This document shows, piece by piece, positions 52,798-61,390 of a stretch of DNA of 64,000 bases. The stretch is taken from positions 12,577,777 to 12,641,776 of the forward strand of contig CM020619.1 of NCBI GenBank assembly GCA_009829735.1, in the 5' to 3' direction. Each line of letters starts with the position of its first letter. Positions within the stretch are counted from its first letter, which is position 1. A model generated the notes under the pieces. The model did not search any database. It worked only from the letters and a program-made list of their open reading frames with translations, and was not told the origin of the DNA. This DNA comes from Pyropia yezoensis. Lineage: Eukaryota; Rhodophyta; Bangiophyceae; Bangiales; Bangiaceae. Both the position numbers and the translations under genes were made by a program.

Positions 52798-54113
52798 GGG
52801 AGATGACCAGTATACGGATGACCGGCACCGGCACCACCAGCACCACGCGCTCGCTCCCACCACGCACGCCCGCCTGGTCGGCACCAAACCCCACCCACCA
52901 CCGACCGACCGTCACGGCTGGGGCGTGCGGGGGGGAGCGGCAGCGGCGCGAGGGAGCACGGGGGGAAGGAGGTGGGGGGGGGGGGGGGGGGGCCGAGCGG
53001 TGTGCCTGCCTGCCTACCTCGACGCAGCCGTGGAGGGTGGTGACGGCCGGCGCGGTACCGCCGTGGCGGGCGGGGTGGGGGGGGGCAAAGCGGACCGCCG
53101 GCGCTGCCGTCGGCAGCCGCAGGACAGGGTGGCAGGGGTGCCAACGCACGGCCGCCAGGCGCGGCGGCGACTGGCGCCGGTGATGGTAGAGCGTCCAAGG
53201 GGGGGTGGGGGCGTCTTGTCAATGTACCTGCGCAGGGGGTGCCTGCGGCGAAAGGGTATGTATGTAGATACAGTGTAGGTGGAGGTGGGAGGGGGGGTGG
53301 AAAGGGGTGGCGGTGCAGCCACCAGTCCACCGGCCGACGGAGGCGGGCGGCGGCGGCGTCTGCACCACGCTCGCCCACCCGCTGGGCCCAGGCCGGTGCG
53401 CACCCCCACCCCCACCCCCAACCCCTCCCCCCCCCGCCCCTCGGGGATTGCTCGGGGATTGGCAACACACCTCCACAGGCTGACGCAGCCGCCACGCCAG
53501 TGGCGGAGCGCAGCGCGCGCGACGCGGTGGGTGACGGCAGCGGCGGCGCGGCGGCGGCGGGTCTCCCCCGTCCCCCCCCCCCCCCACCCCCCAGCGCGCG
53601 GCAAAAGGTGCAGGGAGGGCGGCGAGGCGGCGACGCCGCGGCGGGCCGCGTCCCACCGTCAGGGAGCGGTGGCCGTGGGCCAGGACGGGTGGTGGCTCTG
53701 GCGCGGCGGGCGCTCGTGCCGCACACAACCCCCCGCGGTTTGACCCTTTTTTCTGGGTGTTCTTTGCAGGGGCGCGGGAGGTGGGGGGGGGGGGGAGGGG
53801 GGGGGAGGGGGGGGTGCGGGGGGGGGGGGGGGGTTGGGAAGGGGGGCGCTCGCTTGCGGAGGTCGGCGTGCGGCACGTGTGGGCGGGGCCAGCGCGGCCA
53901 ATCACAGCGGCGGTCTGACGCCGCAGAGCTCTCTATCCGTAGAGACGGGGCGCCGCACACCCCTCGTAGCGGCGGTTGAGGGGGGGGTGGGGCGGTGGGT
54001 GGATGGCGCGAGAAGGCGCTCGTCCCCGTTGTTTGGGGGGGGGGGGGGTGGGCATTCTATTGTTTTTTTTGAACGGCGCGGCGTGCGTCGGGCAATGGGT
54101 CGCGCGACGCCAA
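52377..54113. other. G/C-homopolymer spacer
   Basis: Intergenic region between the divergent RHD3-like and copper-ATPase genes, dominated by mononucleotide G or C runs: 32 C at 52,506-52,537, 26 G at 52,767-52,792, 19 G at 52,974-52,992, and further runs near 53,570, 53,780-53,835 and 54,040. Similar tracts (51,930-52,282) extend into the N-terminal part of the neighbouring frame. Long open frames here encode only poly-Pro/Gly/Arg and are rejected. A CCAAT box stands in GGCCAATCAC near 53,898. Run lengths are error-prone in sequencing. Confidence 0.7.
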
Positions 54114-54153
54114 GGACTTTGCGATGGGCAGGAAAGGAAGCGTCGCAAAGTCC
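54114..54153. promoter_or_regulatory. Inverted repeat upstream of the copper ATPase
   Basis: GGACTTTGCGA (54,114-54,124) and its exact complement TCGCAAAGTCC (54,143-54,153) are 18 bp apart. A half-site GGGACTTTG follows at about 54,171 and a GTAC core at about 54,164. The position, roughly 300 bp upstream of the TATA box, fits an activator or repressor site. The binding factor is unknown. Confidence 0.4.
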
Positions 54154-54446
54154 ACTCCCCATTGGTACAGGGACTTTGTATGGACTGACATGGTGCAATA
54201 CAAAGTATTCTCTTTAGGACTGTAAGAGGGTGTCGAAACGGTCTTGCCCGCCTGAACGTGGCTGCGCCTCTCGAGACGCCACTGGCTGGCTGCCGCCTGG
54301 AAGCATCTTTCGTCGCCAGGTGTTGGGCAACGGTGCAGCGGGGGGTGACAGTATGTAGCCCGCCCAGCTGGCAGTCCACGCGGGCGGCCAGCTCTACGAA
54401 CCACACGGTGTGGGCATCCATGGGAGCCCACGGTGTGTGGGTGGGG

Positions 54447-54453
54447 TATAAAA
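54447..54453 (+). promoter_or_regulatory. TATA box of the copper ATPase gene
   Basis: TATAAAA in a GC-rich setting, 208 bp upstream of the start codon. The transcription start would be expected near 54,480, giving a 5' leader of about 180 bases. Confidence 0.6.
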
Positions 54454-54660
54454 CGGGGCGCGGCCTCCAACGCGGACCGTTCAACCCGGCGCGCGCCCAA
54501 GACGCGTGCTCAACGGTGCGTGTGGTGCGCGGGGTCCCGTTGCACCTTGGGCGAGGACGCGCGCACCTGCGGTCTTGGTGGTGTTGACGGCGGCGGTTGC
54601 TCCCCCCCTGCGTGTGCGCGTGCCGTGTCGTCGTCCAGCCGTCTGTGGCCGCGCGACGCA

Positions 54661-57600
54661 ATGGCCCGCCCGTCCATGGACGTGGACCGTCTCCCCGCGG
54701 GCGGGGGTGGCGGCGGCGCGCCGGCCGCCGCCCCCACCCGCCGCCGCTTCACCGTCACTGGCCTGTCGTGCGGCCGGTGCGTCGGGCGGGTGACCGCCGC
54801 GGTGGGGGGCCTGCCCGGCGTGACGGGGGTGGAGGTGGAGCTCGAGACGGGCGCCATGGCCGTCACCTACGCGTCGGCGGCGGCGGCGGCCTCCCCGGCC
54901 GCGTCGCCGGCGGCGGTGGTCGCGGCGGTGGTGGCGCTGGGCAAGGGCGCGGCGCTGGTGGACGGCGGCGGCGCTGGGGACGGCCCCGCCCCCGCCGATG
55001 ACACCCGCGCCTACACGGTGGTGGGCATGACCTGTGGCCGCTGTGTGGCGGCCGTCCGCCGGGTGGTGGGCGCGCTGCCGGGCGTGACGGGCGTGGCGGT
55101 GGACCTCGAGGCGGGGGGGATGGAGGTGGTGTGGGGGGGGGAGGCCGCGGCAGGCACCCCCGCCGAGCCCACCCAGCGGGACACGGCGGTGGTGCGGGCG
55201 GTGGCGGGGGTGGGCAAGGCCGCCACGCGGGTGGGGGTGGCGGCGGCGGCGGGTGGGCCGCCGCCCACCGCCACCCGCCGCGCAGACGCGGGGGGCGTCG
55301 ACAAGGACGGCGAAGACGACCGGGCGGTGGTGGTCAAGGGCGGCGGCCGCCGGCCGAGTGACGCGGCCTTGTCGTCGACCGAGGCGGCGGTCAAGCGCCG
55401 CCGCGTGCGGCGGTTCAACTGTGGGTGCGGCAAGACCACCTGCTGCTGCTCGACGGAAAAGGTGCTGGACAAGGACGTGGGCGTCTTCGTCATGCAGCAC
55501 AGCACGGGGGCGGTGCAGACGTCGCCCCTGTCGTCGGTGACCGACCCGGACTGGGTGGACGATGACGTGCCGGGCGCGTGTGGCGGCTCTGGGGGGTTGT
55601 GTGGGGACAAGCTCGACCTGTCGGCGCCGGCAATGAAGGTCAAGGCGGCGGGCGTGGACGCGTCGGTGACGGCGGCGGGGGGGGCGGGCGGGGGCGGGGG
55701 TGATGCCGCCGCCGCCGCCGCCGCCGCCCGGGAGGCGGGCGGCCCGTGGGAGGTGCGGCTGGCCGTGGCGGGCATGACGTGTGCGAGCTGCGTGGGCAAG
55801 GCCGAGGCCACCCTCACCGCCCTGCCCGGCGTGGCGGCCGCGCGGGTCAACCTCCTCTCGGGCCGCGCGTCCATCACCGTGACGGCGGCGGCGCTGGTGG
55901 ACGGCGCCGCCCTGGCCGCCGCGCTCGGCCACGTCGGCTACACCGCCACGGTGGTGGCGCGTGGCGACGCGGCGGCGGCGGGGGCGGACACGGCCTTTTT
56001 GCGCTTTGCGTCGGCGGCCGCCGCCACCGAGGCCGTCGCCCTCCTCCGCGCCATGCCGGGCGTGGCCGCCGCGGAGCTGCTGCGGGGGGGCGCCATCGTG
56101 GGCGGCGGCGACACCACCGCCGGTGGGCCCGCCGCGGCGGCGGAGCTGGGCGAGGAGGACTCGATCGACGATGCGGAGCGGGTGGGCGCCCCGGCCGCGG
56201 CGGCGGCCGACCCGCTGGCCGCGTCGGGGGGGGAGGGGGGGGAGGCGGGCGTCCGCCATGGCCGCTGGGCGCTCCACCCGGCGTGGTGTGGCCTGCCGTG
56301 GCACCGCGGCGGCGGCAGGGACGCGCCGACGGTGTTGCGCGTGACGGTGCCGCCGCCGGCGCGTCAGGTGACGGGCGGTGCCGGCGGGGGTGGTGGCCAC
56401 AGCCGGCTGGACCTGGAGGAGCTCCTCTCGTCGGATGCCGACTCGTTGACGGAAGAGGAGGGGGCCGCAGCCGGGCGGGCGGCCCGCAAGGGGGCGGCGC
56501 CGGCGGGCGCACCGCCGCGCGGCGGCGGCGGCGGCGGCGACGGGCGGTGGTCTGGCGAGGTGGTCAGCCCCAAGATCGCGGCGGTCATGGCGTTTGCCGA
56601 GACGACGGGCGCCCACCTGCCCTTCACCGTCACCTCCCCGACCGACGTGGCGGGCAGTGCCGGGGACGACCCGCAGGCGGCGCTGCGGCGCACGGCGCTC
56701 CACTACCTCCACCTCTTCCTGTTTGCGTCGGTCTTTACGGTGCCCCTCTTCGTGCTGACCATGGTCGTCCGCCATGTGCCTGCCGTCGGCCGCGTGCTGC
56801 ACGCGTCCATCGTGGGCGGCCGGTCGGTGCCGCTGCTGGACGTGGTTGCGTGGGTGCTCGCGTCGCCCGTCCAGTTTTTGGCCGGCGCCGGCTTTTACCG
56901 CGGCTCCTACTACGCGCTCCGCCGGCGGCGCGCGTCGATGGACGTGCTCATTGCGCTGGGCACGTCGGTCGCCTACGGCTTTTCCGTGGCCGTTGTCCTC
57001 TTCAACGCCTCCCGCCCGGCGGGCGACGGGCTGGCCGAGGCGACGGTGTTTGAGACGGCCGCCCTGCTCATCACCATCGTGCTGTTTGGCAAGTGGCTGG
57101 AGACACTCGCCAAGGGGCGTGCCGCGGCGGGGGTGTCGGCGCTGGCGGCGCTGGCGCCGTCAGAGGCAACGGTCGCCGACGACACGGGGCGGGCGGTGCT
57201 CAAGGAGGGGGTCCCCGTCGGGCTGCTCTCCCCAGGGGACGTGGTATGGGTGCGGCCTGGGGCCAAGTTCCCCGTGGACGGGGTGCTCGTGGGCAGCGGC
57301 GGCGGCGACGGCGGCGGCGGTGCGGGCAACGCCGGCCCGACGGACGTGCCCCTGGCGGTGGATGAGTCGATGCTGACGGGCGAGGCGCGGCCGGTGGCCA
57401 AGGCGCCCGGCGACGACGTTTATGGGGGCACCCTCAACGCTTCCTCGGCGCTGGCGGTGGTCCGTGCGACGGCCGGCGGCGCGGACGGCGTCCTCTCCCG
57501 CATCGTGGCGCTGGTCGACGCGGCGCAGACGGCGCGGGCGCCCATTGAGGCGTTTGCCGACCGCGTCAGCGCGGTGTTTGTGCCCGCCGTTGTGGCGTTT

Positions 57601-58980
57601 GCAATTGCCACCTTTGCGCTGTGGTACGGCTTCGCCGTGGGCGGCGTGCTGCCGGCGTCCTACACAGACTCGGAGGGCAACGTGCTCTTTGCGCTGCTCT
57701 TTTCGCTGGCCGTGCTGGTCATTGCGTGTCCGTGTGCGCTCGGCCTGGCCACCCCGTCGGCGGTGATGGTGGCGACGGCGGTGGGCGCGGCGCGGGGCAT
57801 CCTCTTCAAGGGCGGGGGGGAGGCGCTGCAGGCCGCCGCGGGCCTCGGCGCCGTCCTCTTTGACAAGACCGGCACCCTCACAGAGGGGCGGCCCCGCGTC
57901 ACCTCTGCCCTGCGCCTCGACGGCGACGGCGACGGCGTGGAGGCGCGTAGGGAGGAGGCCGCCGCGTATGGGGCAGACGCCCGCCCCGTGCCGCCCGCCA
58001 CGTGGGCGGCGGTCGCCGCCGCCGAGACCGTGTCGGAGCACCCGCTGGCGCGCGCGCTCGTCGCACACGTGCGTGACGGCCTGGGCATCCCCGCGGACGC
58101 GACGGTGGCCCAGTCCGAGGCGTTTGCCGGCCGCGGGCTGGTGGCGGACCTTGCCGACGGCCGCTCCGTCGCCGTCGGCTCCCGCGCGTGGGTGACGGAC
58201 CGCGCCGCCGCGGCCGGCGTCGGCGGCGGCGGCGCCTGGGCGCCCGCACCGCGGGTGGCGGCGGCACTCGACGCCTGGGCCGCCCGTGGCGCGACGGTGG
58301 TGCTCGCGGCGGTGGACGGCCGCCCCGTGGCGGCGGTGGCGATTGAAGACGCCCTCCGCCCCGACGCGGCGGCGGTGGTGGCCCATCTGACCGCCGCCGG
58401 GGTGGCGGTGTGGATGGTGACGGGCGACGCGCCGGCGACGGCGGCGGCGGTGGCAGGCCGGCTGGGCATCCCCCCCGACCACACCGTTGCGGGGGCGCTG
58501 CCGTGGACAAAGACCGACGCCGTCACCGCCGCGCGGGCGGCGGTGGCGGGGCGGGGGGGCCACCGCGGCCGCCGGCGGGTGGCGTTTGTTGGGGACGGCA
58601 TCAATGACGCGCCCGCCCTGGCCGCCGCGGACGTGGGGGTGGCGATGGGCGCCGGCTCGGCGGCGGCGGCCGAGTCGGCGGGCATTGTGCTGGTGCGGTC
58701 GGCGCTCGCCGACGTGGCCGTCGCGGCGCACCTGGCGGGGGTGGCCTTCCGGCGCATCCGGTGGAACTATGTGTGGGCGCTCGGCTACAATGTGGCGGCG
58801 CTGCCGGTGGCGGCGGGCGCCCTCTACCCGGCGCTGGGCCGGCGGCTGCCCCCGTTTATGGCGGCAGTCGCCATGGCCGCGAGCAGCATCTGTGTGGTGG
58901 CGAGCTCCCTCGCCCTGCGCTGGTACAAGCCGCCGGTGGTCAAGGGGGTGGACGGTGGGGGTGAGCAGGTGTTTGCTTGA
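54661..58980 (+). CDS. Copper-exporting P1B-type ATPase (CopA/ATP7/HMA7-like)
   Basis: 1,439 residues, single exon, start at 54,661 downstream of a TATA box. Three N-terminal heavy-metal-associated domains carry metal-binding pairs C37/C40, C125/C128 and C374/C377. A Cys-rich patch (C254, C256, C261-C263) lies between the second and third, and a fourth HMA-like fold at about 440-475 lacks the Cys pair. The ATPase core follows with eight predicted helices: TGE (906-908), CPC in the membrane (1023-1025, the Cu+ site), the phosphorylated D1068 in DKTGT, SEHPL (1125-1129) and GDGINDAP (1311-1318). The last helices carry the Y-N and M-x-x-S-S residues of the Cu+ subgroup. It would pump Cu+ out of the cytosol, across the plasma membrane or into the Golgi. 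At 1,439 residues it is longer than plant HMA7 because of low-complexity linkers. Confidence 0.95.
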   Translation: MARPSMDVDRLPAGGGGGGAPAAAPTRRRFTVTGLSCGRCVGRVTAAVGGLPGVTGVEVELETGAMAVTYASAAAAASPAASPAAVVAAVVALGKGAALVDGGGAGDGPAPADDTRAYTVVGMTCGRCVAAVRRVVGALPGVTGVAVDLEAGGMEVVWGGEAAAGTPAEPTQRDTAVVRAVAGVGKAATRVGVAAAAGGPPPTATRRADAGGVDKDGEDDRAVVVKGGGRRPSDAALSSTEAAVKRRRVRRFNCGCGKTTCCCSTEKVLDKDVGVFVMQHSTGAVQTSPLSSVTDPDWVDDDVPGACGGSGGLCGDKLDLSAPAMKVKAAGVDASVTAAGGAGGGGGDAAAAAAAAREAGGPWEVRLAVAGMTCASCVGKAEATLTALPGVAAARVNLLSGRASITVTAAALVDGAALAAALGHVGYTATVVARGDAAAAGADTAFLRFASAAAATEAVALLRAMPGVAAAELLRGGAIVGGGDTTAGGPAAAAELGEEDSIDDAERVGAPAAAAADPLAASGGEGGEAGVRHGRWALHPAWCGLPWHRGGGRDAPTVLRVTVPPPARQVTGGAGGGGGHSRLDLEELLSSDADSLTEEEGAAAGRAARKGAAPAGAPPRGGGGGGDGRWSGEVVSPKIAAVMAFAETTGAHLPFTVTSPTDVAGSAGDDPQAALRRTALHYLHLFLFASVFTVPLFVLTMVVRHVPAVGRVLHASIVGGRSVPLLDVVAWVLASPVQFLAGAGFYRGSYYALRRRRASMDVLIALGTSVAYGFSVAVVLFNASRPAGDGLAEATVFETAALLITIVLFGKWLETLAKGRAAAGVSALAALAPSEATVADDTGRAVLKEGVPVGLLSPGDVVWVRPGAKFPVDGVLVGSGGGDGGGGAGNAGPTDVPLAVDESMLTGEARPVAKAPGDDVYGGTLNASSALAVVRATAGGADGVLSRIVALVDAAQTARAPIEAFADRVSAVFVPAVVAFAIATFALWYGFAVGGVLPASYTDSEGNVLFALLFSLAVLVIACPCALGLATPSAVMVATAVGAARGILFKGGGEALQAAAGLGAVLFDKTGTLTEGRPRVTSALRLDGDGDGVEARREEAAAYGADARPVPPATWAAVAAAETVSEHPLARALVAHVRDGLGIPADATVAQSEAFAGRGLVADLADGRSVAVGSRAWVTDRAAAAGVGGGGAWAPAPRVAAALDAWAARGATVVLAAVDGRPVAAVAIEDALRPDAAAVVAHLTAAGVAVWMVTGDAPATAAAVAGRLGIPPDHTVAGALPWTKTDAVTAARAAVAGRGGHRGRRRVAFVGDGINDAPALAAADVGVAMGAGSAAAAESAGIVLVRSALADVAVAAHLAGVAFRRIRWNYVWALGYNVAALPVAAGALYPALGRRLPPFMAAVAMAASSICVVASSLALRWYKPPVVKGVDGGGEQVFA

Positions 58981-59180
58981 GGCGCCCGTGCAATCGTGCG
59001 GGGCCCCTCTGGGGGGTGACGGGCACGGCAGTGGCTGTGTCTTCGAAGTATGATATCCTTGCGGCGGAAGGGAGGGGTCGTGGACTGATGTCTGCCGGGT
59101 GACCGAACCAAGGCGGTCCTGGTTTGTATGGTGGGGGTGTGGTAGAGCGTGACCGTGGGGAGTGGTGGGGACCCCGCGGG
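58981..59180. other. 3' region of the copper ATPase gene
   Basis: Non-coding sequence after the stop codon. No gene was found. Confidence 0.5.
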
Positions 59181-59536
59181 TGGCGCCGCTTCTTGTTTCT
59201 TGTCGATTGGTGTTGTGGGTGGCTTGCGGTCTCTTGCCGCGGGCACGCCCTTCGCGCGGTGGCTCTGTCCCTTCCACCTACCACAGTGGGTGGGCGGCGG
59301 TGTCACTGCCTCTTTTTTTCTCTGGTGCTTCTCTTTTGTTCAGCTCGCGCGGCTGGTGGCGCCTCTTGTTGTTTCTTGTCGATTGGAGTTGTGGGTGGCT
59401 CGCGGTCTCTTACCGTCGGCACGCCCGTCGAGCGGTGGCTCTGTCCCTTGCACCTCCCACGGTGGGTAGGCGACGGTGTCACCGCTTCTTCTCTGTTTTC
59501 TCTGGCGTTTCTCTTTTGTTCAGCTCGCGCGGCTGG
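59181..59536 (+). repeat. Tandem duplication, unit about 176-180 bp
   Basis: Copies at 59,181-59,356 and 59,357-59,536 align throughout with roughly 85% identity. Landmarks occur in both copies: TTTCTTGTCGATTGG, GGTGGCTCTGTCCCTT and TTCTCTTTTGTTCAGCTCGC. The length is not a multiple of three and no gene is implied. Confidence 0.9.
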
Positions 59537-60304
59537 TTGTCCGTCGTATGAGGGTCATGTCATGATCAGCAGAGGGGCCTCGGACGACGCCAAATACATA
59601 GCAGTTGGGTCCATGTAGTATCAAAAACTTCTTGTGGACCAATCGACCAATCTGTCTTGCAAAACAACTGGGGACCAGCGTCGCTAAAATGTACAGTGAA
59701 TCTCCATTCTTGTTGCTTCCTTTCTTATCACGGGGTGATAGTAACCAACTTCCGTCGACCGACAATCAAGCAGTGGTGTCTCAGTCGATCGAGGAGAGAA
59801 ATTGAAACCCATTTATAATCGAACATAATTCTGGGCACAATTTGCCTGTGGGCCAGCAAACGGAGGCCCCACGACCCGGGCAGCGATCGCTGTCGCACCC
59901 ACCGCCGCTGCTGGCTTCACGGCCCCCCCCCCCCCCCCCCCCCCCCGACCACCCCTTGCATCCGTGCAGTACGTGCTCCATCCCTCCCCCCTCCTCCCCC
60001 CCCCTTGAGGCTGTTTCCGAAGAATGGCTGATACACAGCAACCGGCTCTCTCCCTATCAACCCCCACTGATGCCATTGCGGCTACGATTGAGGCAACTAT
60101 TGAGAGGGCTGTCCCTGATATGATGTATGAGTGGCCCCATGCTGTCCGGCAGGCTGCGAATGCGGCGGCGGAGACGTGCGCCAACTTCATGTCGACTAGA
60201 TCGGAGACCCCCGGCGATCCTACTCTGAGGAGAACGCCGCCGGGCCCCAGCCAGCTATGCTGGTGGGGGGGCGCCGGCGTCCACGGCAACGCCAACAATT
60301 CCGG
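59537..60304. other. Less GC-rich island left of the pogo-like frame
   Basis: Composition falls well below that of the neighbours. A 24-base C run stands at 59,923-59,946. A + frame with Met at 60,024 and stop at 60,314 (96 codons) overlaps the start of the pogo-like frame in another frame and may be the displaced N-terminus of that protein, after an intron or a frameshift. Confidence 0.45.
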
Positions 60305-60820
60305 ATGGGCGTAAAGAAGCAGATCGTGCGGCTCAAGGACTCGGGATTGACATGGGCGGTCATCCTGAGCCAGCTTCCGTTCCCGATCAGCAAGGATACG
60401 GGGCGGAACGTCATGAGGAGTGCTCAACGATATCGCGATTTGGGCGGCGAAGCCAACGCCATGGCGCGGGTTAACAGCCGGGGAAGTAAGTATCCTGAGC
60501 TGGACCAGCGCCTGTATGAGTGGTATATTGCGCTTTATTGCCTGGGCCATCGGCGCATACCTATCACAATGGCATTGCTGCAAGAGGCGGCCACCATTGT
60601 GCTACACTGGGACGATGACGGGGGCGGTGACAGCGGGGGCAGCCCGACGAATACTGTATTGGAATCAAAACCCACAACCGCAAACTCCATCAAAAAACAG
60701 ATCGACAAAAACCCTCTGAGCGCAGGAGTTTTCCGATCCGGTGCCAGCGTTGCTGGAGCGCAAAATGTCCACGAGATATCCACGAGATGTCCACCAAACG
60801 GATCGACAAAAACCCGCTAA
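60305..60820 (+). pseudogene. Pogo/Tigger-like transposase fragment (DNA-binding part only)
   Basis: 171 residues from the Met at 60,305. Residues 4-45 look like the first helix-turn-helix of CENP-B/pogo proteins. Residues about 60-100 (RGSKYPELDQRLYEWY through IPITMALLQEAA) match the second, Tc5/CENP-B-type helix-turn-helix, which binds the transposon ends. The DDE catalytic domain that should follow, some 200-300 residues, is missing; after residue 105 only low-complexity sequence follows, then a stop. An upstream frame at 60,024 may hold a displaced N-terminus. The surrounding less GC-rich island supports insertion of a DNA transposon. A domesticated DNA-binding protein is an alternative, but truncation argues for decay. 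Confidence 0.65.
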
Positions 60821-61390
60821 TACTCAGTCACGATCGATCGACTATCATGGTCTTACGCATGGATCTACACAGAATCGCCGATCGTTGCTAAGAGCAGCAG
60901 AGGTCGCGGTAAGTCATACAGGTCTGTCAGTTGTGCCACAGCCCGGGACAATGCCCAATACTGACTGTATTTGCTTTCGAATGCACCAACACCACAAGCC
61001 CGAAATGCTGCAGCGCCACGGGATACAGCGGTCGACTGGTCACGGCCCGTCCATGCGGTTACATATGGTGCGAGCAGAAAGCCTACTGTTTGTCTTTTCG
61101 TTTGATGCCGCATGACGCTGCAGGACGGTCTGCCCACGCGCTGCGCACGCTGCGCCCCCCCCTTCCGACTTGCGGCGCACGCTGTCCCTTCGCCAGCCTT
61201 CAAATGCGACCGCGCCTGCTGCCGGCTCGCCGTGCCGACGCTCGCCCAGCCGCTCCTGGTGCCGCCGCTCGCCCCACCGCTTTTTGGTGCCGTCACGTTG
61301 ACGTCAATGTCCCTGTCCCTGCCCCACTTCCGCAACCCACTCTCTGCCTGCCCGTTGGCAGACGGACGTGCGCGGCTGGCCTCACGACGC
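60821..61390. other. Spacer between the transposase fragment and the F-box gene
   Basis: It is less GC-rich up to about 61,090, probably the rest of the inserted element, then GC-rich leader of the F-box gene. The frame of the F-box gene stays open back to a Met at 61,112, but that extension has no conserved feature. Confidence 0.5.

Noticed and set aside
51917-53960. Poly-Pro and poly-Gly frames on both strands between 51.9 and 54.0 kb
   Set aside because: They derive from mononucleotide G/C runs; no conserved sequence and several frames are equally open.
57160-59277. A 705-codon frame on - opposite the copper ATPase, and other long antisense frames there
   Set aside because: They are mirror frames of a well-supported gene in GC-rich DNA and encode only His/Arg-rich sequence without domains.
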